Shown here: one piece after another, positions 17,956 through 27,550 of the stretch | How positions within the stretch are numbered: the stretch's first letter is position 1 | Layout: every line of letters starts with the position of its first letter | Assembly: GCA_023442525.1 (NCBI GenBank) | Contig: JAEZZA010000032.1 | Span: 62,001 to 126,000 of the forward strand | Source of the DNA: Bacteroidota bacterium | GTDB taxonomy: Bacteria > Bacteroidota > Bacteroidia > Bacteroidales > UBA10428 | DNA: 64,000 nucleotides | Reading direction: 5' to 3' | Notes under the pieces: model-generated | Seen by the model: the letters and a program-made list of their open reading frames with translations, nothing else | Database searches by the model: none | What the model was told of the DNA's origin: nothing | Translations under genes and position numbers: made by a program

Positions 17956-19227
17956 TTATTCTGATATTATCAACAGGTACAACTTATCTGCACGTCGTGT
18001 TTTTCTGTCAACCGGAATGGAAAAACGTTCCCCCGCTTTTGCTTCGTCTACCGTTTCGTAGTTTACTCTAATCTCCCGGATAGTTTGTTCCAGAGCACCT
18101 GTTGTGGGTCCGGTAATGATAATTTCATCGCCTTTCTTCACTTTTCCGGCTTCGCAAATAAATTCCGCGATCCCTTGTTTGGGAAAGTAATTCATGCATT
18201 TGGCTGCATATACTTTCTTTTTGGTTGCTTTTGACCCATAGGTGTGGCTCCATTCACCAAGTCGCTGCCCCAAATAGTAACCATCCCAGAAGCCTCTGTT
18301 AAATACAGAGGATAATCTGCTTTTCCAGTATTCTATCTTCTCACTGTCATATGTGTCCGTGCTCAGGGCATTTAACGCTTCGTTGTAGCATTCTGTCACA
18401 ACCTTTACATAATCAGCAGGACGTGCTCTGCCTTCGATTTTAAGAACCCGGACTCCTGCTCCGATTATCTTATTCAGAAAATGGATGGTACAGAGATCTT
18501 TCGGTGACATGATGTATTTATTGTCAATCTCCATTTCAAACCCGGTTTCCATGTCGGTTACCCTGTAACTCCTTCTGCAATCCTGCAGACAGGCCCCCCG
18601 ATTTGCAGAATAATTATGATTATGAAGGCTTAGGTAGCATTTGCCTGAAATAGCCATGCACAGAGCGCCGTGAGCAAAAAGTTCGAGTTGCATCAACTTT
18701 CCCGAAGGCCCGCGGATATCCTGCTTTTGAATATTAGAGTATATTTCAGCAACCTGATCGAGGTTTAATTCCCTTGCAAGTACGGCTACATCGGCAAATT
18801 GCGAGTAAAACTTCAGCGATTCGGTATTACTGATATTAACCTGGGTTGAAAGATGAACTTCCATTCCTGCATCCCTTGCATACCGAATGACAGCCTGATC
18901 AGATGCAATTACGGCATTTATACCATTTTCGACAGCCAGATCAACCGATCTTTTCATCTCTTCCAGATCGCTGTCATAAAATACCACATTGAGAGTCAGA
19001 TATGCTTTTTTCCTGAATGCTTTACAAATTCGCATGATTTTAGCGAGATCATCTGCGGTGAAATTTACGGCAGACCTCGATCGCATATTCAGACGTCCTA
19101 TTCCGAAATAAACGGAGTCGGCACCGGAACGTACTGCAGCCGATAACGATTCAAAAGAACCTACGGGGACCATCAGGTCGACATCCCCGCGTTGGATTGT
19201 GGGCAACAAATTTTCAGACTCAGTCAA
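17956..19227 (-). CDS. U32 family protein (TrhP/YegQ-like tRNA hydroxylation factor)
   Basis: A 423-residue protein with the U32 hallmarks: PVGSFESLSAAVRSGADSVY at residues 21-40, LSTQVNISN, then ELFAHGALCMAISGKCYLS (about 185-203) and NRGACLQDCRRSY with the cluster of cysteines typical of the family. A C-terminal beta-barrel follows (about 340-415). Related YegQ and YrrN/YrrO proteins are needed for prephenate-dependent 5-hydroxyuridine formation in tRNA. That role is inferred from family membership; the older annotation is peptidase. It lies 58 nt upstream of the macroglobulin gene and 10 nt downstream of the SRPBCC gene on the same strand. Confidence 0.85.
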   Translation of the reverse strand: MTESENLLPTIQRGDVDLMVPVGSFESLSAAVRSGADSVYFGIGRLNMRSRSAVNFTADDLAKIMRICKAFRKKAYLTLNVVFYDSDLEEMKRSVDLAVENGINAVIASDQAVIRYARDAGMEVHLSTQVNISNTESLKFYSQFADVAVLARELNLDQVAEIYSNIQKQDIRGPSGKLMQLELFAHGALCMAISGKCYLSLHNHNYSANRGACLQDCRRSYRVTDMETGFEMEIDNKYIMSPKDLCTIHFLNKIIGAGVRVLKIEGRARPADYVKVVTECYNEALNALSTDTYDSEKIEYWKSRLSSVFNRGFWDGYYLGQRLGEWSHTYGSKATKKKVYAAKCMNYFPKQGIAEFICEAGKVKKGDEIIITGPTTGALEQTIREIRVNYETVDEAKAGERFSIPVDRKTRRADKLYLLIISE

Positions 19228-19237
19228 TTAAAATAAC

Positions 19238-19615
19238 TTATTTAAAAAATTCCTTAATCGCCCCCCAGTAATATTCATTCCACCCCGTGGTGAATTCTTC
19301 AACCTCTTCATCGGGCACGTTTGTATGTAATAAGTTCACTCTTGTACCATTGGCATTTGGCGACAGATCGATTGTTACAATCGACTGTTCAGGACTGTCG
19401 CCAAAGTACCATTCCTGTACAAGCTGCTTGTTTTCAGTAATACTGATATTCCGTCCGGCTATGTCACCGTCGAAAATAGAAAATTCGGTATTTTCTTTGG
19501 CTTCCATAACGGCAGGGTAACCACTCCACAGCTCAATGGTAAAAGGATTTGTGATAGCGGCGAATACTTCTTCAGGCGTAGCATTAACAAAATAATGTTG
19601 TCTGATGGTTTTCAT
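19238..19615 (-). CDS. SRPBCC (AHSA1/START-like) domain protein
   Basis: A 125-residue single-domain protein. The N-terminal strand and motif (residues 1-31, with TPEEVFAAITNPFTIELWSG), the central EWYFGDSPEQSIVTIDL and the C-terminal helix GWNEYYWGAIKEFF are characteristic of the AHSA1 branch of the SRPBCC superfamily. These proteins bind hydrophobic ligands or, in eukaryotic Aha1, Hsp90; the ligand here is unknown. It is divergent from rsgA across 142 bp and upstream of the U32 gene. Confidence 0.8.
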   Translation of the reverse strand: MKTIRQHYFVNATPEEVFAAITNPFTIELWSGYPAVMEAKENTEFSIFDGDIAGRNISITENKQLVQEWYFGDSPEQSIVTIDLSPNANGTRVNLLHTNVPDEEVEEFTTGWNEYYWGAIKEFFK

Positions 19616-19729
19616 AAAAAAGTTGTGCAGTTTTTAATATTTCAGAATTGCGTCGGACTTTGAAAATAAACAAGTTGAACAAGAGTTTGCGGATATTAGA
19701 ACTATACATAAAATTACAAATCTCTTCAG

Positions 19730-19737
19730 TATTTTTG
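19730..19737 (+). promoter_or_regulatory. Candidate -7 element TATTTTTG for rsgA
   Basis: An exact TAnnTTTG match 21 bp before the rsgA start at 19758. No convincing -33 TTTG is seen at the expected distance. Confidence 0.4.
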
Positions 19738-19757
19738 ACAGCCAATAATTTTTTTTA

Positions 19758-20684
19758 ATGAAAAAAGGCATTGTGATAAAAACTACAGGCAGCAATCATA
19801 CCGTGCGATCGGATGATCGTCATTATCAATGCCGGCTGAAGGGTTCATTCCGAACCCGTAATGTAAAGAATACGAATCCGGTGGCTGTAGGAGACCAGGT
19901 TACTTTCGAAATTCATGATAACCATACGGGAACCATCACAGAAATAATGGAGCGCAGAAATTACATCATTCGTAAGGCTACCAATCTTTCAAGAGAATCA
20001 CAGATAATAGCATCAAACATTGACCAGGTTCTTTTGATGTTCACGATTGACTATCCTGAAACCCCACTTGAATTCATTGACCGGTTGTTGGTATCATCAG
20101 AGGCATATCATATTCCCGCCGTTTTGCTGATCAATAAAACGGATCTGTACAGTGAAGAACAGATTTCACGCATGGAAGAAATACGTGCTATTTACGAATT
20201 TGCCGGTTACCGGGTAATACCAGTCTCCGTTACCCGACAGGAGAACTTTGATATAGTCCGTGCTGTAATACGGGATAAACTGTCACTTATTTCAGGGAAT
20301 TCAGGAGTAGGTAAATCAAGCCTTATCAATGCATTATGTCCCGGACTTAATCTTAAAACCAACGAAATTTCATGGTATCATGAATCGGGGAAGCATACCA
20401 CAACCTACCCTGAAATGATCGAAATTGAAAAAGACACCTATCTCATTGATTCACCCGGGATAAGAGGATTTGGTGTTACTGACCTTGAGAAAAACGAAAT
20501 CGCTTTATATTTCACTGATATATTCAGAATTTCAAAAGGCTGTCAATTCTACAACTGTACGCACATTCATGAACCAAAATGCGCGGTGATTGATGCGGTA
20601 GAGAAAGGTATTCTTCACGAATCACGTTACAGGAGCTATTTCAATATTTATCACGACACATCATCAAAGTACCGCACAGGATAA
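19758..20684 (+). CDS. rsgA: Ribosome small-subunit-dependent GTPase A
   Basis: A late 30S assembly GTPase. The 308-residue protein shows the circularly permuted order of GTPase motifs: an N-terminal OB-fold (about 1-75), then NKTD (G4, about 127-130), SGNSGVGKSSLIN (G1, about 178-190) and DSPG (G3, about 235-238). The C-terminal zinc-binding motif CQFYNCTHIHEPKCAV has three cysteines and one histidine. All key residues are present. Confidence 0.96.
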   Translation: MKKGIVIKTTGSNHTVRSDDRHYQCRLKGSFRTRNVKNTNPVAVGDQVTFEIHDNHTGTITEIMERRNYIIRKATNLSRESQIIASNIDQVLLMFTIDYPETPLEFIDRLLVSSEAYHIPAVLLINKTDLYSEEQISRMEEIRAIYEFAGYRVIPVSVTRQENFDIVRAVIRDKLSLISGNSGVGKSSLINALCPGLNLKTNEISWYHESGKHTTTYPEMIEIEKDTYLIDSPGIRGFGVTDLEKNEIALYFTDIFRISKGCQFYNCTHIHEPKCAVIDAVEKGILHESRYRSYFNIYHDTSSKYRTG

Positions 20685-20769
20685 TCCAGCATTAAGAAAA
20701 TTGATAATACAGATTGAAACATCAGGAATATTTCATACTTTGATTCCGCTTTTTTCTCACCCTTAGCCC

Positions 20770-23598
20770 ATGAAAAAATATACACTTTACTTCATAATTA
20801 TCACACTGGTAATTATCCTGTTAAACATATATTTCAGTGTTTCGATATACCTGAACCAGGTATCATTTCAGAGAAGTATACTTTCGGGGCAAGCCGAAGC
20901 CAGCGCAGCAGAAATCGAGAAGGCCATTATGAAATTTGAAAATGAGGTAAACGCCTTGTTGTATTCAAATATCCTGCTGACAATTGATTTGAAAAGTGAT
21001 GATACCGGGCAGGATGGTGTAAGAAGTCTTGAAATGCTCTTTTCAAACAATAACGGGCTTATTAAAAACGTAAATATATTCGACCGTAATAATAATGTCT
21101 TAAATCTCTCATACAATAAACGGAAGAAGCTCCTTATTGATCCTTATGAGATGCAGCGGAATGTTGAGCTGGTCAGTAAAGAAGTACGTGAAAAGTCGCG
21201 GGATATTTTAAAATACACTTACCCCATATTCAGTAATAGTGTATTGATTGCTAACATTTCGTTTGAACTTGACCTTGTATCATTTTTTGAAAACGAATTG
21301 AACCGGAACTTTCATGATGAAGCTTTTTCTCAATCGGTTATCAGCAGTAACGGCTCAATGATTTTTTCAAATGCCCGAACCGGTATAATCATTCCAGACA
21401 CCATCTTTCTAAGAGATCGTATCATCAATGAAGAATCCGGATTTTTAAAACATAAAATTATCCCGGTTAGTCAAAAGAATAAGGAATTTCTCTATTCGGC
21501 TTATTCTCCCCTGAAAATTGCAGGTGAACCTTTTGGAATTATTTTTTCCATGAGGCGATCGTTTGTTTTTGATCTGATACTTTACCGGGTAATAATTGGC
21601 GGGGTTTTCAGCACCCTGATCATGGTAATCTTTCTCCTGACATTACTCAACTGGATGGGAAAGAAAATTTTGAGCAATGAGAAAGTCAGCAATCGCCTGA
21701 CCGGCTTGCAAATCATTTTCGATAATTTACCTGTCGGCATAATGGTACTTGATCAGGATCAGCGTGTGAAGATCATTAATCACACGGCAAAAGAAATGCT
21801 GCTTCTGAAAAGTGACGAAGACATAACCGGCCTTGCGCTTCGTGACAAGTTCATGCTGTCGCGGGATTACTATGACTCATCTGACGAATCGTCGTTCGAC
21901 ACTAACCAGTTTGTGCTATACCGGCATGAAGGGGAAGAGGTTGCCGTTTATAAAAAAGATGTCCCATTTATTATCGATCGTGAAGACTGCATTCTCAGTG
22001 CGTTTGTTGATGTTACTCTCATCGAAAAGGCCCGCCGGTACGAAGCTGCAAGCAACACTGCTAAATCGGAATTTCTTGCAAAGATGAGTCATGAGATCCG
22101 GACGCCCATGAATGGGATTATTGGCATGACCGAGGCACTTTACCAGGAGAATCTCACCAAACAACAGAAAGAATATGTACAAATTGTCAAGAGGTCAGCC
22201 GATGTCCTTTTAACACTCATTGATGATATTCTTGATTTTTCAAAGATAGAAGCCGGCAAGATGCAGCTCGAGGAAATACCTTTCAAATTAAGGGAAGAAG
22301 TCAAGTCAGCAGCCGATTTGTTCAAGCCTATCATTGAAGAGAAAAAGTTAAGCTTTACATTGAATGTAAAACCCGAAGTCCCCGAAAATATTATCGGTGA
22401 TCCGTTCCGGCTACGACAGGTATTGTCGAATCTGATCAGCAATGCCGTGAAATTTACCCACGAAGGGGAGATTTCCATAACGGTTGAATTGGAAGAGGAA
22501 TATAACGGAAACATCACCCTGCTTTTTTATGTAGACGACACTGGTGTTGGAATTGCTCGGAATAAAATTGAAACCATTTTCAATTCATTTACACAGGCCG
22601 AAGAATCTACTTCGCGTAAATACGGCGGATCCGGCCTGGGCACTACAATTTCCAAACAATTGGTGACCCTGATGCATGGTGAAATTTGGGTTCAAAGTCC
22701 GTCGCCCATTTCAACGAATCCTTCTTATCCCGGTTCAAGATTTGGTTTTACTATTGAGGTTTACTCGAATGAAAAAATCCTAAAGCCATTACATTTTGAA
22801 AAAATCACCCGGTTCGAACAGGTAAAAGCCCTTATTTTTTCATCGATTCCAAAGACCTCACAGCAAATATGCAGAATCTTTGATTTTGAAAAGATTTCAT
22901 ATGACTTTTACGAATATTCTGCAGAACGTTTTGAGGAGATGAAGGAAGTTCTGGTTAATAAGGATGCTACTATTCACCAGTTACTGGTAATCGTTGATGA
23001 AACAGGAAATTTTGGAGTATCCTTCATGAAAAAACTCAAAGATGCCCGGTTGACCGATCAGTACATAATAATGATGATCAGCCGAAATCATAAACCAGAG
23101 AATTTTGTACAATCGAGGCGATATGGCGCTGATTATTACTTCTTTGAACCTCTTGAACAGGATGAAATAATTAAAAGCCTGTATGAAACTTTTCCCTATG
23201 TTGAAAAAGCCTCAGGAGAAATCGTCAGAAAAGTCAGGTCGGATCTCTCCATTTTAGTCGCTGAAGACAACGAGATCAATATCAAGGTTGCGCAGACCAT
23301 TTTTTCAAACCTGGGTTATTCAATCGATGTAGCGCGAAACGGTATTGAAGCCGCTGAAAAAGTTCGTACGGGTAATTATGATATTATTTTTATGGACCTT
23401 GTCATGCCCGAAAAAGATGGGATACAGGCTACTGTGGATATCAGGGCGACAGGCTTTCAGATGCCAATTGTAGCGATGACTGCAACTGCAAGTATCAAGA
23501 GTAAGTCGAAAGCCATTTCATCCGGAATGAACGATTACATAGTAAAACCGGTAAAAATAGATTCCATTCGCAGCATTCTTATCAAGTGGTTCGCATAA
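20770..23598 (+). CDS. Membrane hybrid sensor histidine kinase with two receiver domains
   Basis: A 942-residue protein: TM1 (about 5-27), an extracytoplasmic sensor region (about 28-268, Cache-like in length), TM2 (about 274-296) and a PAS domain (about 310-420). The HisKA domain carries MSHEIRTPMNG (H441); HATPase_c shows SNLISNAVKF, DTGVGI and YGGSGLG. A receiver-like region follows (about 680-800) in which the acidic pocket and the lysine are replaced (FFEPLE at the lysine position), so it looks like a pseudo-receiver. A canonical receiver ends the protein (AEDNE, phospho-acceptor D876, lysine K926). No output domain or partner regulator is adjacent, so the signal and target are unknown. 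Confidence 0.92.
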   Translation: MKKYTLYFIIITLVIILLNIYFSVSIYLNQVSFQRSILSGQAEASAAEIEKAIMKFENEVNALLYSNILLTIDLKSDDTGQDGVRSLEMLFSNNNGLIKNVNIFDRNNNVLNLSYNKRKKLLIDPYEMQRNVELVSKEVREKSRDILKYTYPIFSNSVLIANISFELDLVSFFENELNRNFHDEAFSQSVISSNGSMIFSNARTGIIIPDTIFLRDRIINEESGFLKHKIIPVSQKNKEFLYSAYSPLKIAGEPFGIIFSMRRSFVFDLILYRVIIGGVFSTLIMVIFLLTLLNWMGKKILSNEKVSNRLTGLQIIFDNLPVGIMVLDQDQRVKIINHTAKEMLLLKSDEDITGLALRDKFMLSRDYYDSSDESSFDTNQFVLYRHEGEEVAVYKKDVPFIIDREDCILSAFVDVTLIEKARRYEAASNTAKSEFLAKMSHEIRTPMNGIIGMTEALYQENLTKQQKEYVQIVKRSADVLLTLIDDILDFSKIEAGKMQLEEIPFKLREEVKSAADLFKPIIEEKKLSFTLNVKPEVPENIIGDPFRLRQVLSNLISNAVKFTHEGEISITVELEEEYNGNITLLFYVDDTGVGIARNKIETIFNSFTQAEESTSRKYGGSGLGTTISKQLVTLMHGEIWVQSPSPISTNPSYPGSRFGFTIEVYSNEKILKPLHFEKITRFEQVKALIFSSIPKTSQQICRIFDFEKISYDFYEYSAERFEEMKEVLVNKDATIHQLLVIVDETGNFGVSFMKKLKDARLTDQYIIMMISRNHKPENFVQSRRYGADYYFFEPLEQDEIIKSLYETFPYVEKASGEIVRKVRSDLSILVAEDNEINIKVAQTIFSNLGYSIDVARNGIEAAEKVRTGNYDIIFMDLVMPEKDGIQATVDIRATGFQMPIVAMTATASIKSKSKAISSGMNDYIVKPVKIDSIRSILIKWFA

Positions 23599-23659
23599 AG
23601 AAAGTTTAATATTACTACCACAATTTTTAAACAAAGCGTAACTGTTTCTGGTTTATTAT

Positions 23660-23680
23660 GCGGGTTATTCCTGACCCCGC
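23660..23680 (+). terminator. Weak hairpin after the hybrid kinase gene
   Basis: GCGGG (23660-23664) can pair with CCCGC (23676-23680) across an 11-nt loop, and TTATTGTATTATT follows. The stem is short and the T-run is interrupted, so this is only a possible terminator. Confidence 0.3.
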
Positions 23681-23706
23681 TTATTGTATTATTAATAGGT
23701 TAATAC

Positions 23707-24423
23707 ATGAATACCGGCAGTATTGAATCTTTGGGAGTACTCCTCAAGGAGGAGACACTTCAGACAGTGGAAAATCATATTTTGGAAAATACGCTGGTTC
23801 TCGAAAGTATTGAGCCTTATCCGGGATATCATGGCGAAAATATGCCCACTGCACGTAATCCCGAATCACTCTTTCTGATCACCGAAAAACCATGGCCGGA
23901 TGATGTTATTTTCCGGGTATCGCAACACTTATGTTGTCTCCCTGAATTAGCGGTTGGTGCAACGCCTGTCGAAATTTCATTAATGAACCATAATTTGAAC
24001 GGAATTCGGCTCAGAGGACTTAGTGATTATTCAGTGATTTCCGAAATACAGCAATGTTATGTCGACAAGCAAATCCGATTCATGAAATTCCGGCACATCA
24101 ATTCGCCTGCCTTAATGAAAATCATTAAGATATTTCATCTCGATGTTCTGGAAGACAATATATACGTTGACAGGGAAGATGAAAACACCTATTATCTGTC
24201 GATCCCCTATCACTTCAAATGGGAGAAATTCAGAAATGTAACCGCTATTGTCAAAAGCAACCTCGACAACAGCAATTTTGACTGTGCATCGGGTTTTATT
24301 TATTTAAAAAATATGATGGAGTTTGTGAGAATATATGTTCATAACCCGTCACCCGGACGTCTGCGAAATATTCGTGAAAAATATCTCGACGAGATCGCCA
24401 GGATACGTGACGACTCGATGTGA
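23707..24423 (+). CDS. Protein of unknown function, 238 residues
   Basis: Not recognised. The start at 23707 is the first in-frame ATG and gives a soluble protein without signal peptide or membrane segment. It looks like an alpha/beta protein: acidic and aromatic in the middle (LEDNIYVDREDENTYYLSIP near 158-177) and basic at the C-terminus (GRLRNIREKYLDEIARIRDD). Cysteines C78 and C79 form a vicinal pair (HLCCLPEL) of unknown importance. It stands alone between a hybrid kinase and polA; its TGA stop is immediately followed by the TCA complement of the polA stop. Codon use resembles its neighbours, so it is likely real and resident. Confidence 0.75.
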   Translation: MNTGSIESLGVLLKEETLQTVENHILENTLVLESIEPYPGYHGENMPTARNPESLFLITEKPWPDDVIFRVSQHLCCLPELAVGATPVEISLMNHNLNGIRLRGLSDYSVISEIQQCYVDKQIRFMKFRHINSPALMKIIKIFHLDVLEDNIYVDREDENTYYLSIPYHFKWEKFRNVTAIVKSNLDNSNFDCASGFIYLKNMMEFVRIYVHNPSPGRLRNIREKYLDEIARIRDDSM

Positions 24424-27183
24424 TCAATGGGCTTCGAGCCAGTTGCCGCCCGTTCCTATCTCCACCAATAGCGGAACCTTTAATTCGATCACATGTTCCA
24501 TTTCATGCTTAACCAGTTGCTTTATTGAATCCAACTCGCTCTTATCCACATCAAAAATCAACTCGTCATGAACCTGTAGAACCATGGAAGATCTGAAATT
24601 GTTCCTCAGACGATTTTGAATTCTCACCATGGCAAGTTTAATTATGTCAGCTGCAGAACCTTGTATCGGAGCATTTATAGCATTTCTTTCAGCGACTCCT
24701 CTTACCATGGCATTGGCTGAATGAATATCCGGAAGAAATCTCCTTCGTCCCATGATAGTTTCCACATATCCCTTTTCTTTAGCACGTCGGATAGCATTAT
24801 CCATGTAATGTTTCACAGCAGGAAACGTTTCAAAGTATCCCTGGATAAGTTGGGATGCTTCAGTACGTGGAATGTTCAATCGTTGCGATAGTCCGAATGC
24901 CGAAATACCATAAATGATACCGAAATTTGCTGTTTTTGCCCGGCTTCTCATCGAAGATGTTACTTCATTGTCAGGCACATGAAATATTTTGGCAGCTGTT
25001 GAAACGTGGATATCAGCATTACGGGCAAATGCTTCAAGCATATTTTTGTCTCCGCTTAAATGCGCCATTAAACGTAGTTCGATTTGTGAATAGTCTGCAG
25101 ATAGCAATACATGATCCGGAGTCCCAGGAATAAAAGCTTTCCGGATTTCCTTTCCCCGTTCATCTCTGATAGGAATATTCTGAAGGTTTGGATTTCTTGA
25201 GCTGAGTCTTCCTGTACTTACCCAGGCCTGGTCGAACGATGAATGTATCCGTATTGATTTCCTGTCAACCAGCTTAGGCAGAGCATCGACATAGGTGTTC
25301 AGTAGTTTTTGCAGTGCACGATAATCTAGTATATAGTTGATAACCGGATGCTTATCTGCCAGTTTGGCTAATATTTCTTCCCCGGTCGAATACTGCTTTG
25401 TTTTGGTTTTCTTTGCACCTTCAGCTATCTGCAATCTGTCGAACAGTATTTCGCCCAATTGTCGCGGCGAATTAATATTAAAGGAAGTACCGGCCAGATC
25501 ATAGATTTTGGTTTCAATTTCAGTGATCTCCTTTTTCAGTACGGAACTGTAGGCTTCAAGATCGTCGGTGCTAATACGGAAACCAGTGTTTTCCATTTCG
25601 GCAAGAACACGAATTAACGGCATCTCAACCTTGTCGGACAGGGTTTTAAGACCCTTTGATTCAATTTCCGGTTTAATCTTCTTATAGATTTGCCATGTTA
25701 TATCAGCATCTTCGCAGGCATAGTCCTTTATTGTATTCACGTCGATATCCCGCATATTTCTTTGCCCTGGACCCTTTTTACCAATGAGATCCTCGATTGG
25801 CACCATCCGGTAATCCAGATAAACCTCAGCCAGATAATCGAGGCTGTGCTTCAGGTCGGGTTGAATCAGATAATGCGCTATCATGGTATCGAACAACTCC
25901 CCTTCCACGTTTATGTGGTAATTGAGCAATATCTGGATATCGTATTTTAAATTCTGACCAATTTTGCGGATTTGAGCATTTTCAAAAACAGGGCGGAAAG
26001 ACTCGACGATTCGGGTTGAATTTTCATAATCGGAAGGTACTGAAACATAATATGCTTCATTCTCGCTGAAGCAAAATGACATTCCTACCAGTTCGGCTTC
26101 CCTGCAATTAAGGCCTGTAGTTTCGGTATCGAAGCAAAATTCCTCTAATTGCGATAATTTCCTCACAAGTTCATCAACTGCCTCTTTACTTTCCACCAGG
26201 ATATAATTATGTTGGGTGTTGTGGATCGACCGGGAGAGAGTTTCCACCGTCCTAACCGGGGGATTAACGATTTCAAAAAGATTTCCCTGGACAGGTTTTT
26301 TACTTTCGGATCCAAACAACCGGCTTGATAGTGTTCTGAACTCAAGTTCCTGGAAAATATTTCGTAACTGGTTTTCATCCCATTTCTTTATAATGAGGTC
26401 GGTAGGCTTGACCGAAACGGGAACGTTGGTGTCGATTGTAACCAGTTTATATGAAAGTTCAACAAGAGCACGGTTATTGACCAATGTTTCCCTCTGCCGG
26501 GGTTTTAGTTCATTGGCATGGTCAAGAAGATTTGATAATGAATTGTAGGTCTGAATCAGATCGCGGGCTGATTTTTCGCCAATACCCGGCGCTCCGGGTA
26601 CGTTATCGGAGGAATCTCCCCATAAGGCAAGGATATCCTTTACCTTAACCGGATCATCCACTCCAAAAAAGTCCTTTACTTCATTTACACCTAAAATTTC
26701 GTATTCACTACCCGATCGCCCCGGCTTATACATGTTAATGTTATCGGTTACAAGTTGCATAAAATCCTTGTCGGGAGTTACCATGAATATTTGGAAACCT
26801 TCCGATTCAGCTTTTGTGGCAATTGTTCCGATCACATCATCAGCTTCGAAACCATTGATTTCTAAAACCTGAATATTAAAAGCTTCAATGATATTTTTTA
26901 TTACCGGAACCGATTTCTTTATTTCTTCGGGTGTAGACAGCCTGTTTGCCTTGTAATCGCTATAAATCTCATTTCTAAAACCGGGACCAGGAGGATCAAA
27001 TACTACTGCAGCATGATCGGGTTTTTCGCGGTTAAGAATATCCAAAAGGGTAGATGTAAAGCCAAAAATTGCCGATGTATTAACTCCCTTTGAATTAACC
27101 ATCGGCCGGTTGATAAAAGCATAATATGCTCTGAAGATCAGTGCGTATGCATCAAAGAGAAATAGCCTGGGTTTTTTTTCCAT
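24424..27183 (-). CDS. polA: DNA polymerase I
   Basis: All three classical domains are present in 919 residues. The 5'-3' exonuclease (about 1-290) has LFLFDAYALIFRAYYAF at the N-terminus and GFEADDVIGT. The 3'-5' proofreading domain (about 320-500) retains all motifs: FCFDTETTGL, IGQNLKYDIQ and YACEDAD. The family A polymerase domain (about 540-919) has DYSQIELRLMAHLSGD, an RAKTANFGIIYG finger helix and LQVHDELIFD. Proofreading should therefore be active. A stable hairpin with a T-run ends 12 bp upstream of the start codon (see the terminator at 27195-27230). Confidence 0.97.
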   Translation of the reverse strand: MEKKPRLFLFDAYALIFRAYYAFINRPMVNSKGVNTSAIFGFTSTLLDILNREKPDHAAVVFDPPGPGFRNEIYSDYKANRLSTPEEIKKSVPVIKNIIEAFNIQVLEINGFEADDVIGTIATKAESEGFQIFMVTPDKDFMQLVTDNINMYKPGRSGSEYEILGVNEVKDFFGVDDPVKVKDILALWGDSSDNVPGAPGIGEKSARDLIQTYNSLSNLLDHANELKPRQRETLVNNRALVELSYKLVTIDTNVPVSVKPTDLIIKKWDENQLRNIFQELEFRTLSSRLFGSESKKPVQGNLFEIVNPPVRTVETLSRSIHNTQHNYILVESKEAVDELVRKLSQLEEFCFDTETTGLNCREAELVGMSFCFSENEAYYVSVPSDYENSTRIVESFRPVFENAQIRKIGQNLKYDIQILLNYHINVEGELFDTMIAHYLIQPDLKHSLDYLAEVYLDYRMVPIEDLIGKKGPGQRNMRDIDVNTIKDYACEDADITWQIYKKIKPEIESKGLKTLSDKVEMPLIRVLAEMENTGFRISTDDLEAYSSVLKKEITEIETKIYDLAGTSFNINSPRQLGEILFDRLQIAEGAKKTKTKQYSTGEEILAKLADKHPVINYILDYRALQKLLNTYVDALPKLVDRKSIRIHSSFDQAWVSTGRLSSRNPNLQNIPIRDERGKEIRKAFIPGTPDHVLLSADYSQIELRLMAHLSGDKNMLEAFARNADIHVSTAAKIFHVPDNEVTSSMRSRAKTANFGIIYGISAFGLSQRLNIPRTEASQLIQGYFETFPAVKHYMDNAIRRAKEKGYVETIMGRRRFLPDIHSANAMVRGVAERNAINAPIQGSAADIIKLAMVRIQNRLRNNFRSSMVLQVHDELIFDVDKSELDSIKQLVKHEMEHVIELKVPLLVEIGTGGNWLEAH

Positions 27184-27194
27184 CTGAATATCAT

Positions 27195-27230
27195 AAAAAA
27201 ACCGGATGATTTGATCAGCCGGTCCGGTTT
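27195..27230 (-). terminator. Intrinsic terminator after arsR, directly upstream of polA
   Basis: Reading the minus strand, AAACCGGA (27230-27223) pairs perfectly with TCCGGTTT (27206-27199) across a 16-nt loop, followed by a run of T. It ends the ArsR-type gene, yet the polA start codon is only 12 bp further. polA must therefore be read through this hairpin, or start from a promoter inside or very near it. Confidence 0.65.
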
Positions 27231-27246
27231 AACCAGAGAGGCATTT

Positions 27247-27543
27247 TCAGCAAGCGCACTTATTAACGCATTCAAGAATATTGCTTAGCTGATCATTTTT
27301 AATGTAATAGTAAGTGTTCTTTCCTTCGCGTTTGGAACCAAGGACACCTTTATCTTTCAGTATTCCCAGGTGATGCGAGGTAGTGGATTGTTCAATCTTC
27401 AAATGCTCATGTATTTCTGTTACACTTACCTGTCTGCCGCCATCCAGGTATTGCAGAATTGCAATCCGCATGGGATGTGCAATTGCCTTAAGAAAATTTG
27501 CAGCCTTCTCAAGTTGCTCTACAGTAAGGCCATCGAATTTCAT
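27247..27543 (-). CDS. ArsR/SmtB family transcriptional regulator with Cys-rich C-terminus
   Basis: A 98-residue winged-helix repressor when started at the ATG at 27541-27543; a TTG two codons upstream is less likely. The core is complete: LKAIAHPMRIAILQYL (about 18-33), VTEIHEHLKIEQSTTSHHLG (41-60, recognition helix) and the wing KREGKNTYYYI. There is no CVC-type site in the recognition helix, but the last seven residues are CVNKCAC (C92, C96, C98), so a metal or thiol sensor at the C-terminus is plausible. It is divergent from a prenyl synthase gene. No metal transporter is adjacent, so the regulon is unknown. Confidence 0.88.
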   Translation of the reverse strand: MKFDGLTVEQLEKAANFLKAIAHPMRIAILQYLDGGRQVSVTEIHEHLKIEQSTTSHHLGILKDKGVLGSKREGKNTYYYIKNDQLSNILECVNKCAC

Positions 27544-27550
27544 GATCAAA

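Noticed and set aside
17521..17964. Open frame on the plus strand over the macroglobulin start
   Set aside because: It overlaps the lipoprotein signal region of the real gene and shows no recognisable domain.
20685..20769. ATACTTTG before the hybrid kinase considered as a -7 element
   Set aside because: It has one base too few between TA and TTTG and no -33 element; not strong enough to list as a feature.
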